Origin: Desulfobacteraceae bacterium
GTDB taxonomy: Bacteria > Desulfobacterota > DSM-4660 > Desulfatiglandales > B25-G16
Length of the DNA stretch: 50,028 nucleotides
Direction of reading: 5' to 3'
Assembly (NCBI GenBank): GCA_030612685.1
Contig: JAUWNK010000003.1
Location: forward strand, 1-50,028
Within the stretch, counting starts at the first letter, position 1; each line of letters begins with the position of its first letter. The position numbers and the translations under genes were made by a program. The notes under the pieces are model-generated. The model was not told the origin of the DNA, did no database searches, and worked only from the letters and a program-made list of their open reading frames with translations. This document shows, piece by piece, positions 16,196 through 25,136 of this stretch.

Positions 16196-17212
16196 TTAAT
16201 CTTTTTTTTCGATCTTTATGATTTTTGTAACTTTGCCTTCTAAGACCTGGACCTCTTCAACTATTATGCCGAGATCCTTCTTTTGTGGATCATCGTCAGG
16301 CGTTTTTTCATACAGTCTCCGAGCAAAACCACCAATGATTGTGAGTGAATTTCTAAACTCATCAGCTACTGTATTTGCAATTTTACCCAGGGCAGCAAGC
16401 CTTTCAGCCTCAATCAATTGCTTACTTTTCTCTTCTAACTTGTTTGTCCTTTCTTGAACTTTTTTCTCAAGCTCTTGACTGAAATTGTAAATTTCGTCGT
16501 ACAACTGGGAAATCCTGATAGCTATGCCAATTTGATTGGCAATAGTATAGATCACATCATTGAAGCGTTCATAAAAGTAACTCTTATTCTTTGAAGCGGT
16601 AACGAGGACTCCAATGGTATTTCCTTCTACTTTTATGGGAGTAACAGCAAAAGATTCGATATTCTCACCAACAAGAAGGGTAGTTGATATAGGTTTATCG
16701 ATTTCTTTGGCCTCGTTGACAATGACTATCTTCCCAGTGAGAAAACATTCCCCTGAATAACTATCAACAGTTGGTTTTCTTGTTGCTGTCTCTACAAACT
16801 TCTTGCTTAAACCTTTTTGACTCTTTATCCTCAAGTTTCCATCATTATCTAGTAAACGGATTGAACATGCATCAAGCCTAAATTCTCTTGTGAGTAAATC
16901 AACAATAGCGTCCAGTACATGCTGTAAATGAAGAAGAGAAGAAACAAATCTTGTAATCTCAAAAAGTATATTGAGTTTCTGTTCACTTTCTCTCATTTTT
17001 CTTGAAATTCGATTAATTACCTGGGAAAGGCCTTCCATATCACTATCGGATTGAATGTGAATCTTTTCATATTTCCCTTCTTCTATCTTCTTCAAACCAT
17101 TTAATACCTTGCTGTTTTGTATTTCTTCCTCTGTCTTCTTGCGTTCAATGGATTCTTGCTCTAACTCCTTGACCTTTTGTTCCAATTCTTCATAGGTTGG
17201 TTTATTAGCCAT
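16196..17212 (-). CDS. GAF-domain signalling protein with degenerate histidine-kinase dimerisation helix
   Basis: About 338 residues: an N-terminal coiled coil (MANKPTYEELEQKVKELEQE), a short HAMP-like/linker stretch, a GAF sensor domain (about 85-235: ILFEITRFVSSL...DACSIRLLDNDG...AIRISQLYDEI), a second coiled coil, and a C-terminal helix resembling a histidine-kinase dimerisation domain, ERLAALGKIANTVADEFRNS. The canonical HExRNPL is DEFRNSL here, so the phospho-accepting histidine is an aspartate, and no ATPase domain follows. It cannot be a normal kinase; it may be a sensor subunit or decoy. I chose the ATG at 17212 because the longer frame begins inside a terminator hairpin and GGGGGA precedes 17212. 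Confidence 0.8.
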   Translation of the reverse strand: MANKPTYEELEQKVKELEQESIERKKTEEEIQNSKVLNGLKKIEEGKYEKIHIQSDSDMEGLSQVINRISRKMRESEQKLNILFEITRFVSSLLHLQHVLDAIVDLLTREFRLDACSIRLLDNDGNLRIKSQKGLSKKFVETATRKPTVDSYSGECFLTGKIVIVNEAKEIDKPISTTLLVGENIESFAVTPIKVEGNTIGVLVTASKNKSYFYERFNDVIYTIANQIGIAIRISQLYDEIYNFSQELEKKVQERTNKLEEKSKQLIEAERLAALGKIANTVADEFRNSLTIIGGFARRLYEKTPDDDPQKKDLGIIVEEVQVLEGKVTKIIKIEKKD

Positions 17213-17235
17213 CGGGATATCCCCCATTGAAGTTA

Positions 17236-17272
17236 AAACAAAAAAGCCCACCTGTATAAACTTAGTGGGCTT
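17236..17272 (-). terminator. Rho-independent terminator after the CBS gene
   Basis: On the minus strand AAGCCCAC (17272-17265), a 13-base loop, GTGGGCTT (17251-17244), followed by TTTTGTTTT. It ends the CBS-domain transcript and lies just before the GAF gene, giving that gene its own start. Confidence 0.75.
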
Positions 17273-17359
17273 AATTCTTATCTTGGATCTATATCCCCTT
17301 ACTCAACTGAGGGGCTTAGAGAATAGAAAACAGGGAATTATCAGGGTTTCTTTGCTATT

Positions 17360-18001
17360 CTATCGCTTCCTTACGAGAACTTCATAACCTTTACCCTTTA
17401 ATTCTTTAACCATCTCAGTGACATCCTCAGTATCCACGTGAATAACTATATCCTTTCCTCCTGTCTCTGTGGAAGATATCATGTGAAGAGTCAGAATATT
17501 CATGCCTTTTTGAGATACCAACTTGCATATGTCCTCAAGAATATTTTTATCAGTCTTGGTCGTTACCTGAACCCGCGTACCAGGCATCCCAATACCGAGG
17601 GTAGGATTAGCAATTTTATAAAAGAAATCATTTGTAGTCACCATACCCACTAATCGTCCATCTTCCAAGACAGGCAATGCGCCAACCTTTTTCTCCTGAG
17701 CCAAAGCCAGGGCCTCTTCAACCGTCATGTCTGGATTTGCAGTAGTGACATTTTTCTCCATAATATCTTTTATTGTTGTATTTCCAAGTAGATAACTAAT
17801 TTCCCAGACACTGAGAGTTGTGGCTTTAGAAGGGGTATATGCCTCTAACCTGTGTTCTGTAACCATGCCGACAAGCTTTCCCCTGTCTACCACCGGTAAG
17901 CGGCGAATCTTGTGTGCCTCCATAATCCTTTTTGTATCGGCTATAGTTGTATTGCTCGGAATACTGACCACATTCATTGTCATTACATCCTTTATGTACA
18001 T
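17360..18001 (-). CDS. Two-CBS-domain protein with ACT-like C-terminus (AcuB-like)
   Basis: The 213-residue protein contains two CBS motifs (about 1-58, MYIKDVMTMNVVSIPSNTTI..., and about 74-130, IKDIMEKNVTTANPDMTVEE), followed by a small ACT-like segment (GTRVQVTTKTDKNILEDICK...). CBS pairs bind adenine nucleotides and regulate partner proteins. The CBS-CBS-ACT order is that of AcuB-type proteins, once linked to acetoin use but of uncertain role elsewhere. GGGGG precedes the ATG. A terminator follows at 17236-17272. Confidence 0.85.
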   Translation of the reverse strand: MYIKDVMTMNVVSIPSNTTIADTKRIMEAHKIRRLPVVDRGKLVGMVTEHRLEAYTPSKATTLSVWEISYLLGNTTIKDIMEKNVTTANPDMTVEEALALAQEKKVGALPVLEDGRLVGMVTTNDFFYKIANPTLGIGMPGTRVQVTTKTDKNILEDICKLVSQKGMNILTLHMISSTETGGKDIVIHVDTEDVTEMVKELKGKGYEVLVRKR

Positions 18002-18143
18002 TGTTTGCCCCCTTTTCTTTTCGGTTAATTATTATTTTACAGGGCCTTATCCATGTTCTTGAAGTACAAGGTTGAGCCATTCCCTTTTATGACTGAATAA
18101 ATTATAATCATAAAATATCATTATTGCAAAAAAAAGAAATAAT

Positions 18144-19025
18144 TCAATTTCCCTCTTCTTCTTTTAGTAATTGCTCACCATATTTATCAATAAAAATGTC
18201 AAGATCCTTTTGCCAATTGGGCATTATGTTAAGCCCTTCGCTTTTTAATTGTCTGTTTTCAAGGATAGAATTGACTGGTCTTATTGCAGGCGCAGGATAC
18301 TCCTTGGTTGTGCAGGAAAGAACAGGGATCTTAATTTCTATTTTCTCCAAAAGGTACTTTGCCCACTCATATTTACTGCAGTAACCTTCTGATGTGGCAT
18401 GGTAAATCCCATCTTTTCTATTGTCTATCAACAATTTGATCTGTTGGGCTAACCTATAAGACCAGGTAGGAGAGCCGAACTGATCATTAACAACATGGAT
18501 AGATTCTTGCCCCTTTTTAAGGGCTAATCTAAATATCTCCCTTATGAAATTATCTCCATTAATACTATATAGCCAACCGGACCTGATGATAATATAATTT
18601 GGAGCATTTTGCTTCACAGCCATTTCGCTCTCCATCTTTGTTAAACCATAAAAAGAAAGGGGGCTCATTGGATCATCTTCAAAATAAGGTTGTGGTAATC
18701 TCTTTCGGCCATTAAATACAAAATCGGAAGATATGTGAACAATGGTCTTGTCATACCTAGCCGCTCCCTGCGCCAAGTTCCTGGCGCCCTCCACATTAAT
18801 TCTTTCAGATACCTCTCTTTCTGTTTCACACTCATCTATCTTGGTAAAGGCCGCACAATTAAGAATGATATCTGGCGATAATTGATCAATGCTCATTATC
18901 ACCTTGTCCCAACCGGTAATATCTAACTCTTCTTTGCCTGTGGCAATGATCTCATAGTCGCTTTTCAAAACCTCTTTACACTCGTTTCCAAGTTGTCCAT
19001 TTGCACCAGTCAATAGAATCTTCAT
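18144..19025 (-). CDS. rfbD: dTDP-4-dehydrorhamnose reductase
   Basis: The 293-residue short-chain dehydrogenase-type protein catalyses the last step of dTDP-L-rhamnose synthesis for surface polysaccharide. The Rossmann motif ILLTGANGQLGNEC (2-15), NCAAFTKIDECE (near 57), the substrate-specific YFEDDPMSPLSFYGLTKMESE segment with the catalytic Y-x3-K (near 125) and IIRSGWLY are visible. AGGA precedes the ATG. No other rhamnose genes are adjacent, so the gene is isolated from its usual rfbABC cluster. Confidence 0.93.
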   Translation of the reverse strand: MKILLTGANGQLGNECKEVLKSDYEIIATGKEELDITGWDKVIMSIDQLSPDIILNCAAFTKIDECETEREVSERINVEGARNLAQGAARYDKTIVHISSDFVFNGRKRLPQPYFEDDPMSPLSFYGLTKMESEMAVKQNAPNYIIIRSGWLYSINGDNFIREIFRLALKKGQESIHVVNDQFGSPTWSYRLAQQIKLLIDNRKDGIYHATSEGYCSKYEWAKYLLEKIEIKIPVLSCTTKEYPAPAIRPVNSILENRQLKSEGLNIMPNWQKDLDIFIDKYGEQLLKEEEGN

Positions 19026-19163
19026 TTATCAAAATCCTCCGGCCTTACTTTCATTTTTAAGCCTTACTGTTTAATAATACAATAATTATCAAAATTTTTA
19101 TTTGGAAGTACTAACATTTTGATGAAAAAATCCTGTGTTATTCATTCATCATTCTATTTTACC

Positions 19164-19979
19164 CTAATACATGGAAATAAAATTAACTAAGGCATCAAAG
19201 TAACCCTCTCCTCCTATAATATATGTATCATTATGTCCAGCACCATTTAGTGGCAAAAATGTCTTTGGCCCTGTTGCTTTTGCAAATAACTTCTCACCCA
19301 TAGTAAATGGGACAATCTTGTCATTGTTACCATGTATTATCAATTTGGGAACAGAAACATAGCCAATCTTAACAATATTATTGTAATGATGAGGTAAAAA
19401 GGGTGAGACAATGAAGAAGGGAAAAATAGTTTTTGCCATATCCTTAGTGGATGTAAATGTGCTCTCGATTATCAGGCATCTCACTTTTCTCTTTAAAGCC
19501 ACCTCTATGGCTACAGCACTCCCTATCGATCGCCCGAAAATAACAATTCTGTTGGGAGAAATCTTCTCAGTTTCTGTTAGATAATCGTATGCTGCTATTC
19601 CGTCTATATATATTCCTTTTTCCGAAGGTCTGCCAGAGCTCTTTCCATAGCCCCTGTAGTCAAATATAAATACCGAGATATCTCTTTTGACAAGAAACTT
19701 TATATTTTCAATCCTGTGAGAAATATTACCGGCATTTCCATGGCAAAAGAGAAGAACAGGCGGTTTGCCAGATACAGGGAAAAACCAGCCATGCAGTTTC
19801 TGGCCATCAGGAGTCAGAAATTTAATATCCCTATAAGATAAATCCCAATTGGATGGTCTATCATCAAGTGCTTTGTCTGGATAAAAAATAATAATATTCT
19901 CTAACTGTTGATAGAAGACTATACCAGACAATATAAAAATAATTAAAATCGGCAACAAAAAGATATTAGGAATGTTCAT
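19164..19979 (-). CDS. Membrane-anchored alpha/beta hydrolase (BEM46/ABHD13-like)
   Basis: About 271 residues. One N-terminal hydrophobic helix (IFLLPILIIFILSGIVFY) is followed by an alpha/beta hydrolase fold: oxyanion motif LLFCHGNAGNISHR, the DYRGYGKSSG strand, nucleophile elbow GRSIGSAVA (Gly-x-Ser-x-Gly), acid region HGNNDKIVPF and catalytic histidine in GAGHNDTY. The fold places it with serine hydrolases of unknown substrate. An upstream TTG could add seven residues; I use the ATG at 19979, though neither has a clear ribosome-binding site. Confidence 0.88.
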   Translation of the reverse strand: MNIPNIFLLPILIIFILSGIVFYQQLENIIIFYPDKALDDRPSNWDLSYRDIKFLTPDGQKLHGWFFPVSGKPPVLLFCHGNAGNISHRIENIKFLVKRDISVFIFDYRGYGKSSGRPSEKGIYIDGIAAYDYLTETEKISPNRIVIFGRSIGSAVAIEVALKRKVRCLIIESTFTSTKDMAKTIFPFFIVSPFLPHHYNNIVKIGYVSVPKLIIHGNNDKIVPFTMGEKLFAKATGPKTFLPLNGAGHNDTYIIGGEGYFDALVNFISMY

Positions 19980-20095
19980 TTTAGCTATCTTTGCTAACAA
20001 GGTTCGTGCAACTCCTAAGTTTAAAAAGTATAGAAAAATTAAAAGGATAGATCAATAAAAATAGGAAACCATATCAATGAGAAATTAAATTATAT

Positions 20096-22010
20096 CCCAA
20101 GTTTGACAACATAGTTTGTAAGTAGTTGAAAAAAGGACATAAAAATTTTCAGTTACACTACAAACTGACTTTTTTTTTATATTATCCACAAGTTACGGAA
20201 CAATTTTTGGCATCTCTTGAGCCCCCAAGGCTTTAAGGATATATTCTTGCTCTTTGACAAGAGAGGTTACCTTCTTTATCCTCTGGCCTGCCAACTCACT
20301 GATAACTACCTTGACAGAAGCCAATAGTTGGAGGGCCTTCCTGGCAGTAATAAAGAGGCCTTTTTCTTCTAGCCTCTTCTCCATGAGTTTCTCTAACAGA
20401 TAAGCCAGGAAGCAGACAAATATATGCCCTTTAACCCTGTCTCCATTGTGATGATAGATGGGCCGGATTTTTATAAAGTCCTTGAGTTCCCGGAAGGCGT
20501 TCTCCACCTCCCAGAGGGTCTTATACCCTAACACCAGGGCCTCTGTAGAGAGCTCTTGACTATTGGTCTTTATGATGAACAGACCATCCAGGGCATCCTC
20601 TTTGTCTATCTCTTCCTCCTGGCGCTGATAGGTGAGTTTAGCATCACTGTCAAAGCTGTACTGGAAAAAGGATGCTGCCCTCTTTCTTCTCAGGAAGCGG
20701 TCAATCCTGAGTCTTATCTTCACTGGGTCTTTGGTTTTGCCCTGTTTGGCAGGCAGGTGGAACTGTGCCAAGAACTCCTCGCATCTTTTAAGGAGGATCT
20801 CCCGATGTTCTCCGCTCTCTTTGGCCCTGAGAGGGTTGTAGCAGGCAATGTAACGATCCCCCTCTGATGGGGGAAGCTCAAATACTCTAAGATTATCCTT
20901 GAGCTTGGTAAACTTATCCCTTTCAGGAAGCAGGGCAAGGAGGGAATTGGCCTCCTTAGAGTGCCTGAGCTTTATGCTTACAATATACTCATAGCCCGCA
21001 GAGGTTAAATCTTTGAGGTTCTTGGCACTAACCATACCCTTGTCCCCTACAAAGATCACGCGCTTTATCTTAAAGGTGCCCTGCATCTGCTCCACTACCT
21101 GGGGAAGGGTAGTAGAATCCTTGACATTTCCATCAAAGACTGTATGGGAGACAGGGATACCATCCCGATTCACCAGTAGACCAATCTCTACTTGGGGACG
21201 ATCAGGCCTATGGTCTCTGGAGTGTCCTTTTTTGGCAGAAGCAGGGCCCTCTCCCTCAAAATAGGTAGAGGTGAGATCATAGAAGAGCAGAGAGAAATCC
21301 AGGGTAAAGAGGTTATTGAGTTTATTGTAGAGGATTTTCTCCAGAGGCCCTTTTACCTTTACCAGTTGGCTCAAGGACCGGTAGTAATGGTGGAGAGGGA
21401 TATCTTCTAAAACTTCCTCTATATACTCCCCTTTGACCCACTGAGAGGTAGACAGCTCACTTTGGGGATGTATGAGGCGGTTGAAGACCATAGTCTTGAT
21501 AGGGGCAGAAAAAGTGGGATTTGCAAGCAGGCCCTTAAGGGTTTCTGTCATCTTGAGCTTATCCCAGAGAAGCCCTAGGGCGAAGGGCTGTCCAAAGTTT
21601 AGGATCTCTTTGTGTTCCAAATCCTCTAAGGAGGCAGGAAGCTCTATCTCCATGACCTGGGAGAGCTTAAAGATCAAATCTCTTACCTTCTCCTTGGGCC
21701 AGTGGCTGATGTTGCCGAAATTGACCAGGGTTCTTTGGATCACTTTTCCTTTTTTTCTATAGTTTTCTACTACCCTGAGGTAGGCATGAGTAGTATCGCC
21801 TTTTTTTACAATATGCTTTCTAATGAACACAAGTATTCCTCCCTTAATTTCACCACACCAATTATAAGGAGAAATACTAATCATTGTCAAGATAATTAAG
21901 TGATTTATGTTAAAAAGTTACACTACGGGTTTTAGCTATTCTTTGGCTTCAAAACCCTTGATTTTATTGACTTCTGGTTTTAAAAATAGATAAATCTTGT
22001 CAAACTTGGG
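20096..22010 (-). mobile_element. Complete IS1634-family insertion sequence (1915 bp)
   Basis: The element is bounded by a perfect 14-bp inverted repeat, CCCAAGTTTGACAA (20096-20109) and TTGTCAAACTTGGG (21997-22010), and flanked by the duplicated target TTATAT. It contains one intact transposase gene. Intact ends, target duplication and an uninterrupted gene suggest a fairly recent insertion that may still be mobile. It separates the alpha/beta hydrolase gene from the small membrane protein gene and disrupts no visible frame. Confidence 0.92.
20193..21830 (-). CDS. IS1634-family DDE transposase
   Basis: About 545 residues. The RNase H-like core of the IS4/IS1634 group is visible: first Asp in LLFYDLTSTYFEGEG (near 200), second Asp in VIFVGDKGMVSAKN (near 275), and the glutamate with its Y-(2)-R-(3)-E-(6)-K-like context in TLWEVENAFRELKDFIKIRP (near 460). 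I place the start at a GTG (21830) because GGGAGG stands seven bases before it and the protein then begins VFIRKHIVKKGD, the usual N-terminus. An in-frame ATG 20 codons upstream has no such signal. Confidence 0.93.
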   Translation of the reverse strand: MFIRKHIVKKGDTTHAYLRVVENYRKKGKVIQRTLVNFGNISHWPKEKVRDLIFKLSQVMEIELPASLEDLEHKEILNFGQPFALGLLWDKLKMTETLKGLLANPTFSAPIKTMVFNRLIHPQSELSTSQWVKGEYIEEVLEDIPLHHYYRSLSQLVKVKGPLEKILYNKLNNLFTLDFSLLFYDLTSTYFEGEGPASAKKGHSRDHRPDRPQVEIGLLVNRDGIPVSHTVFDGNVKDSTTLPQVVEQMQGTFKIKRVIFVGDKGMVSAKNLKDLTSAGYEYIVSIKLRHSKEANSLLALLPERDKFTKLKDNLRVFELPPSEGDRYIACYNPLRAKESGEHREILLKRCEEFLAQFHLPAKQGKTKDPVKIRLRIDRFLRRKRAASFFQYSFDSDAKLTYQRQEEEIDKEDALDGLFIIKTNSQELSTEALVLGYKTLWEVENAFRELKDFIKIRPIYHHNGDRVKGHIFVCFLAYLLEKLMEKRLEEKGLFITARKALQLLASVKVVISELAGQRIKKVTSLVKEQEYILKALGAQEMPKIVP

Positions 22011-22058
22011 TTATATGTTAAAGAAGGGGTGAAGTAGGATGGAACTGAGAAACGCATT

Positions 22059-22433
22059 TTATCGAAGGTTAGATATCATAGCAATTCCAATAACAAAGAT
22101 TATCAGCCCCCATAAACGTATGATTCTGTCACTGGCTCTATCGAACCACCAATCGGTAAGGCCTTTAATTTGGGTTAATGGCCCTATGATAAAGTATACC
22201 CCCTTTAATAAGGCAAGTAGGCCCAATATAAGAGACAACCAGAATATCTGGGTACAAACAAAGGCACCTGCTATCAAAATTATCCCGAAAATAATTGGAA
22301 AGATAGCCAATAACCTTACTTTTTCTATAAAAAAGAATTTTTTCAAAACCTCCATTGTTCCTTCAGTATAGAGAATCAATAAGATGCCTGTAACAATCCA
22401 CAAGATTGCTATAATATATAAGGCTATAATCAT
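22059..22433 (-). CDS. Small integral membrane protein, unknown
   Basis: The 124-residue protein is mostly hydrophobic: four predicted membrane segments (ALYIIAILWIVTGILLILY; LLAIFPIIFGIILIAGAF; FWLSLILGLLALLKGVYFII; IIRLWGLIIFVIGIAMI). GGAGGATAAC stands before the ATG, so it is likely translated. I recognise no named family. It lies just beyond the IS right end, on the same strand as the TetR gene upstream. Confidence 0.7.
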   Translation of the reverse strand: MIIALYIIAILWIVTGILLILYTEGTMEVLKKFFFIEKVRLLAIFPIIFGIILIAGAFVCTQIFWLSLILGLLALLKGVYFIIGPLTQIKGLTDWWFDRASDRIIRLWGLIIFVIGIAMISNLR

Positions 22434-22592
22434 GTTATCCTCCGATGAGAGTTACCAACATAGATGCAATCCGCTGTAGATGGGCTGACGGTCAGCTAAC
22501 TTTAGCAGATTGGCTTCCCAACCAACTGGCACAGGCTTGACCTGGCAAACTAAGAACTTATTTTTCCAAAGGTAGCTCACCAAAAAAGTAAA

Positions 22593-23210
22593 TTATTTCT
22601 TCAAAGTATCCATTATGGTTTCCAGTTGAAGCTTGAAGTATTTATCAAGGATGAAACGATTTTTGAAATGCCATCTCTTTAAGACCCACATGTAAGCCAG
22701 CATCATAATATTGAAGGCCATTAAGTCCGTATCGACCATTTTAAATACACCTTGCTCAATGCCTTCACTTATGATTTTTGCGAAAATATTGCTCACATCT
22801 ACCTCCAGCTGCATCACCCGCCTCTTGGAAGCCTTATCAAGGGAGCTGGATTTCTGATAGATCAAAAGTGCCTTCTCTCTTTGCTGATCGACCACTGTTA
22901 AATAAATATAGAGCGCATTGGCTAACTTCTCCTCTGGATCATCAATGCCCTCAATAACCTTGATGAGGTTCTCCTGAAAGCTGGTAAGTATATCTTCCAT
23001 AATCATTCTCATGATTTCCGACTTTGTCTTCACATAGCGGCGCGTGACTGATCTGGTCACACCTGCTTTTTCGGAAATCTCTTGAAGGGAAGTGTCTGCA
23101 AAACCTTTTCGGGCATAGAGGACACTGGCCGCATCTATGATTTTACTTCTTGTCTCATCTGGATTGGTGACCCAATCAAGCTCATCTAATTTACCTGTTA
23201 ACTTGTCCAT
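22593..23210 (-). CDS. TetR/AcrR-family transcriptional regulator
   Basis: The 205-residue protein has a typical TetR N-terminal helix-turn-helix (TRSKIIDAASVLYARKGFAD...SLQEISEKAGVTRSVTRRYV, about 20-65) and a helical ligand-binding domain. The recognition helix is slightly unusual (TRSVTRRYVKTKSEI rather than SRGTLYYHFKSKEEL). AGGAG precedes the ATG. No efflux or metabolic gene is immediately adjacent, so its target cannot be read from context. Confidence 0.9.
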   Translation of the reverse strand: MDKLTGKLDELDWVTNPDETRSKIIDAASVLYARKGFADTSLQEISEKAGVTRSVTRRYVKTKSEIMRMIMEDILTSFQENLIKVIEGIDDPEEKLANALYIYLTVVDQQREKALLIYQKSSSLDKASKRRVMQLEVDVSNIFAKIISEGIEQGVFKMVDTDLMAFNIMMLAYMWVLKRWHFKNRFILDKYFKLQLETIMDTLKK

Positions 23211-23880
23211 ATCTACTCTCCTGTTAAATAATCAATTTTTTATTATCCTTTTTTCCCATACTCAAAAGAACCATCCACCCGAGCCGCCTTTTTCATGCCC
23301 TTCTGTTTAACAATGTCTTTTATCTCTTTGGCAAGATTTTTAAAATATAAGAGAAATTGCCTGCTCGGTCAAGTTAAACCCTGTTAGATTTCAGACGGGG
23401 TATTATATCCCGTGATAAAAAAGCGGATGATTAGACTCAGGCGGATTATTCCCGCAATTCTTAAAGAGGGATCCTAACGGGGTAAAGCTTAAAGTTTAAA
23501 CTCAAATCAAAGAACCTATATTATCCTCCCCTGGCCTTCCTAACAAGTTATTAACAATATGTGAGAGAGTTGAAAAGTTGAATTAAAAAGTTAAAGTTGA
23601 AAAAACTATTTAAAGCAGCTACTAAAGTAAATTATATGTTATGACTTCAGCAGAGTTTGTGACTGCATAACGAGAGGGCCTGAATAATCCAGTAGTGTCC
23701 GTTGATAGTTGCCCGCTCTGTGCATTTTTTACCACCCTCCTATGGATTAGTTTGTTTTTCAAAGGGAAATGGCACTTTGGAGGATAAAAGTGGAAGGAAT
23801 GAAGCTGATAGGTTTTAAGAAAAACAATAATATTAAAGCGCAGAAAGAAAGGGGTAAAATATAATCAAAGGAGTGTATAG
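23211..23880. other. 670-bp gap with a possible gene-tail remnant
   Basis: No full gene is visible. On the minus strand about 23240-23365 is an open tail reading LAKEIKDIVKQKGMKKAARV, then DGSFEYGKKG, before TAA. It has no start codon and a stop upstream (from about 23368), so it looks like the C-terminus of a lost gene. Near 23692 is 'AGTAGTGTCCGTTGATAGTT', reminiscent of IS terminal text. A purine-rich ribosome-binding site for the next gene stands at 23868. Confidence 0.35.
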
Positions 23881-24303
23881 ATGATTAGGGAAATAGAACA
23901 TTCAAGATATGTAATGGGGAATCTTGCCTACGGTAGCGATCTGCTGAATTCTTTAACGTATACATGTGAAAAGGAAAATATTAGTCTCGGGAGATTGGAG
24001 GTTATAGGCGCAGTACAGAAAGCAAGGATAGGTTATTACCTACAGGATAAAAAAATCTATAAATCCTTCGAATTGAACGAACCAATGGAAATAACTTCGC
24101 TCATAGGAAACATCTCAATAAAAGACGGGAAACCCTTTGTCCATGTACATATCAATTTAGCTAATGCTGAGGATAATGTACTGGGAGGTCACCTTATGGA
24201 GGGAACTATTGTATTTGCCGCTGAATTTATAATCCAGGCATTTGAAGGACCTGAATTTATCCGCGAATTCGATGATCACACAAAATTGGCCCTCTGGAAA
24301 TAG
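23881..24303 (+). CDS. PPC (DUF296) domain protein
   Basis: The 140-residue protein is a single PPC/DUF296 domain: YVMGNLAYGSDLLNSLTYTC at the start, LIGNISIKDGKPFVHVHINL in the middle and LGGHLMEGTIVFAAEFIIQA near 100. The G-G-H-L and H-x-H residues belong to the family's possible metal site. Bacterial members are annotated as DNA-binding by analogy with plant AT-hook proteins, but their role is not established. AAGGAG precedes the ATG. The next two genes follow on the same strand within 150 bases, suggesting an operon. Confidence 0.9.
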   Translation: MIREIEHSRYVMGNLAYGSDLLNSLTYTCEKENISLGRLEVIGAVQKARIGYYLQDKKIYKSFELNEPMEITSLIGNISIKDGKPFVHVHINLANAEDNVLGGHLMEGTIVFAAEFIIQAFEGPEFIREFDDHTKLALWK

Positions 24304-24347
24304 ATGAGAGCAAACTTCAATTGAATTTGAGCCATGGTAAAAAATCA

Positions 24348-25088
24348 ATGATTGCATTAGGGGGAACAGCCAGGAATCCAGAGGACGTTTTGGCCCTGTA
24401 TGATCTAAGTCTCGAATTTGCTGAAATACCCATACAGGATATAAATAAGTTCAAGATGAACATTAACAAATTCTTAGAACTAAAAGAAAAGACAGATCTT
24501 TATTATCTTTGTCATGGGCCGAGAGAGGGTGATCCTAACAATATAACTTCTTTAAAGAGAGATTATTTTCCGCTTGTATTAGAGATCCTGGATATCATGC
24601 CTGCACTAAATATGTCACTTTTAACCCTTCATCTCTGGATGGATCGCCGTTTTATCAAAGCCGATGTAATTGATTTTAAGATTAAACTATTAAAAGCGGC
24701 CATTGATAAGGCCAGAGAAAATAGGATTATTATCTGCTTAGAAAATTTAAGTGAAGACTGGCAGGATCTTAATATGGCATTTATAGAGCTTCCCCTACTT
24801 AATTTAACCCTGGATATAGGGCATGCACAGCTCTTAAGGGAAAAAAATACAAGTTTTGGTTTCATGGAAACATATCCAGATAGGATAAAACACATTCATC
24901 TGCACGATAATCTTGGAGGAAATAAACCTGAGAATGATCTGCACCTTCCCCCTGGAAGAGGCATTGTTGACTTCAAGACTATCTTCAGTGCCCTGGGCAG
25001 AATTGGATATAACAAAACAGCCTCCCTGGAACTTAAACCACAGGAAATCAAATCCTGTCTTGGGTTTGTTAAAAAATTTATCAAGTAA
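24348..25088 (+). CDS. TIM-barrel sugar phosphate isomerase/epimerase family protein
   Basis: About 246 residues of the xylose isomerase-like/AP endonuclease family 2 TIM barrel. Metal-ligand strands are visible: LSLEFAEIPI, LYYLCHGPREGD, IIICLENLSED, LTLDIGHAQLL, IKHIHLHDNLGG and ASLELKP at the expected order. The substrate cannot be told from sequence. The frame is open to a TTG at 24321 with a weak purine stretch; the ATG at 24348 gives the natural N-terminus MIALGGTARNPEDVLAL. Probably cotranscribed with the PPC gene before it and the cupin after it. Confidence 0.85.
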   Translation: MIALGGTARNPEDVLALYDLSLEFAEIPIQDINKFKMNINKFLELKEKTDLYYLCHGPREGDPNNITSLKRDYFPLVLEILDIMPALNMSLLTLHLWMDRRFIKADVIDFKIKLLKAAIDKARENRIIICLENLSEDWQDLNMAFIELPLLNLTLDIGHAQLLREKNTSFGFMETYPDRIKHIHLHDNLGGNKPENDLHLPPGRGIVDFKTIFSALGRIGYNKTASLELKPQEIKSCLGFVKKFIK

Positions 25089-25121
25089 ATTTTATATTAA
25101 AGGGCTATTTTTCCACAAGAA

Positions 25122-25130
25122 AAGGAGGAA
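25122..25130 (+). promoter_or_regulatory. Strong ribosome-binding site that points to a non-standard cupin start
   Basis: AAGGAGGAA. Eight bases after its GGAGG core is an ATA codon (25137), followed by ATT and ATT, in the cupin frame. No ATG, GTG or TTG lies at a usable distance in frame. The first standard start, GTG at 25176, has no ribosome-binding sequence. Confidence 0.6.
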
Positions 25131-25136
25131 ACTAAC

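Larger units (their letters stand above)
20090..22016. repeat. Target-site duplication TTATAT of the IS1634-type element
   Basis: TTATAT occurs at 20090-20095 and again at 22011-22016, immediately outside the perfect inverted ends of the element. The span covers the pair; the duplication itself is six bases on each side. Confidence 0.75.
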
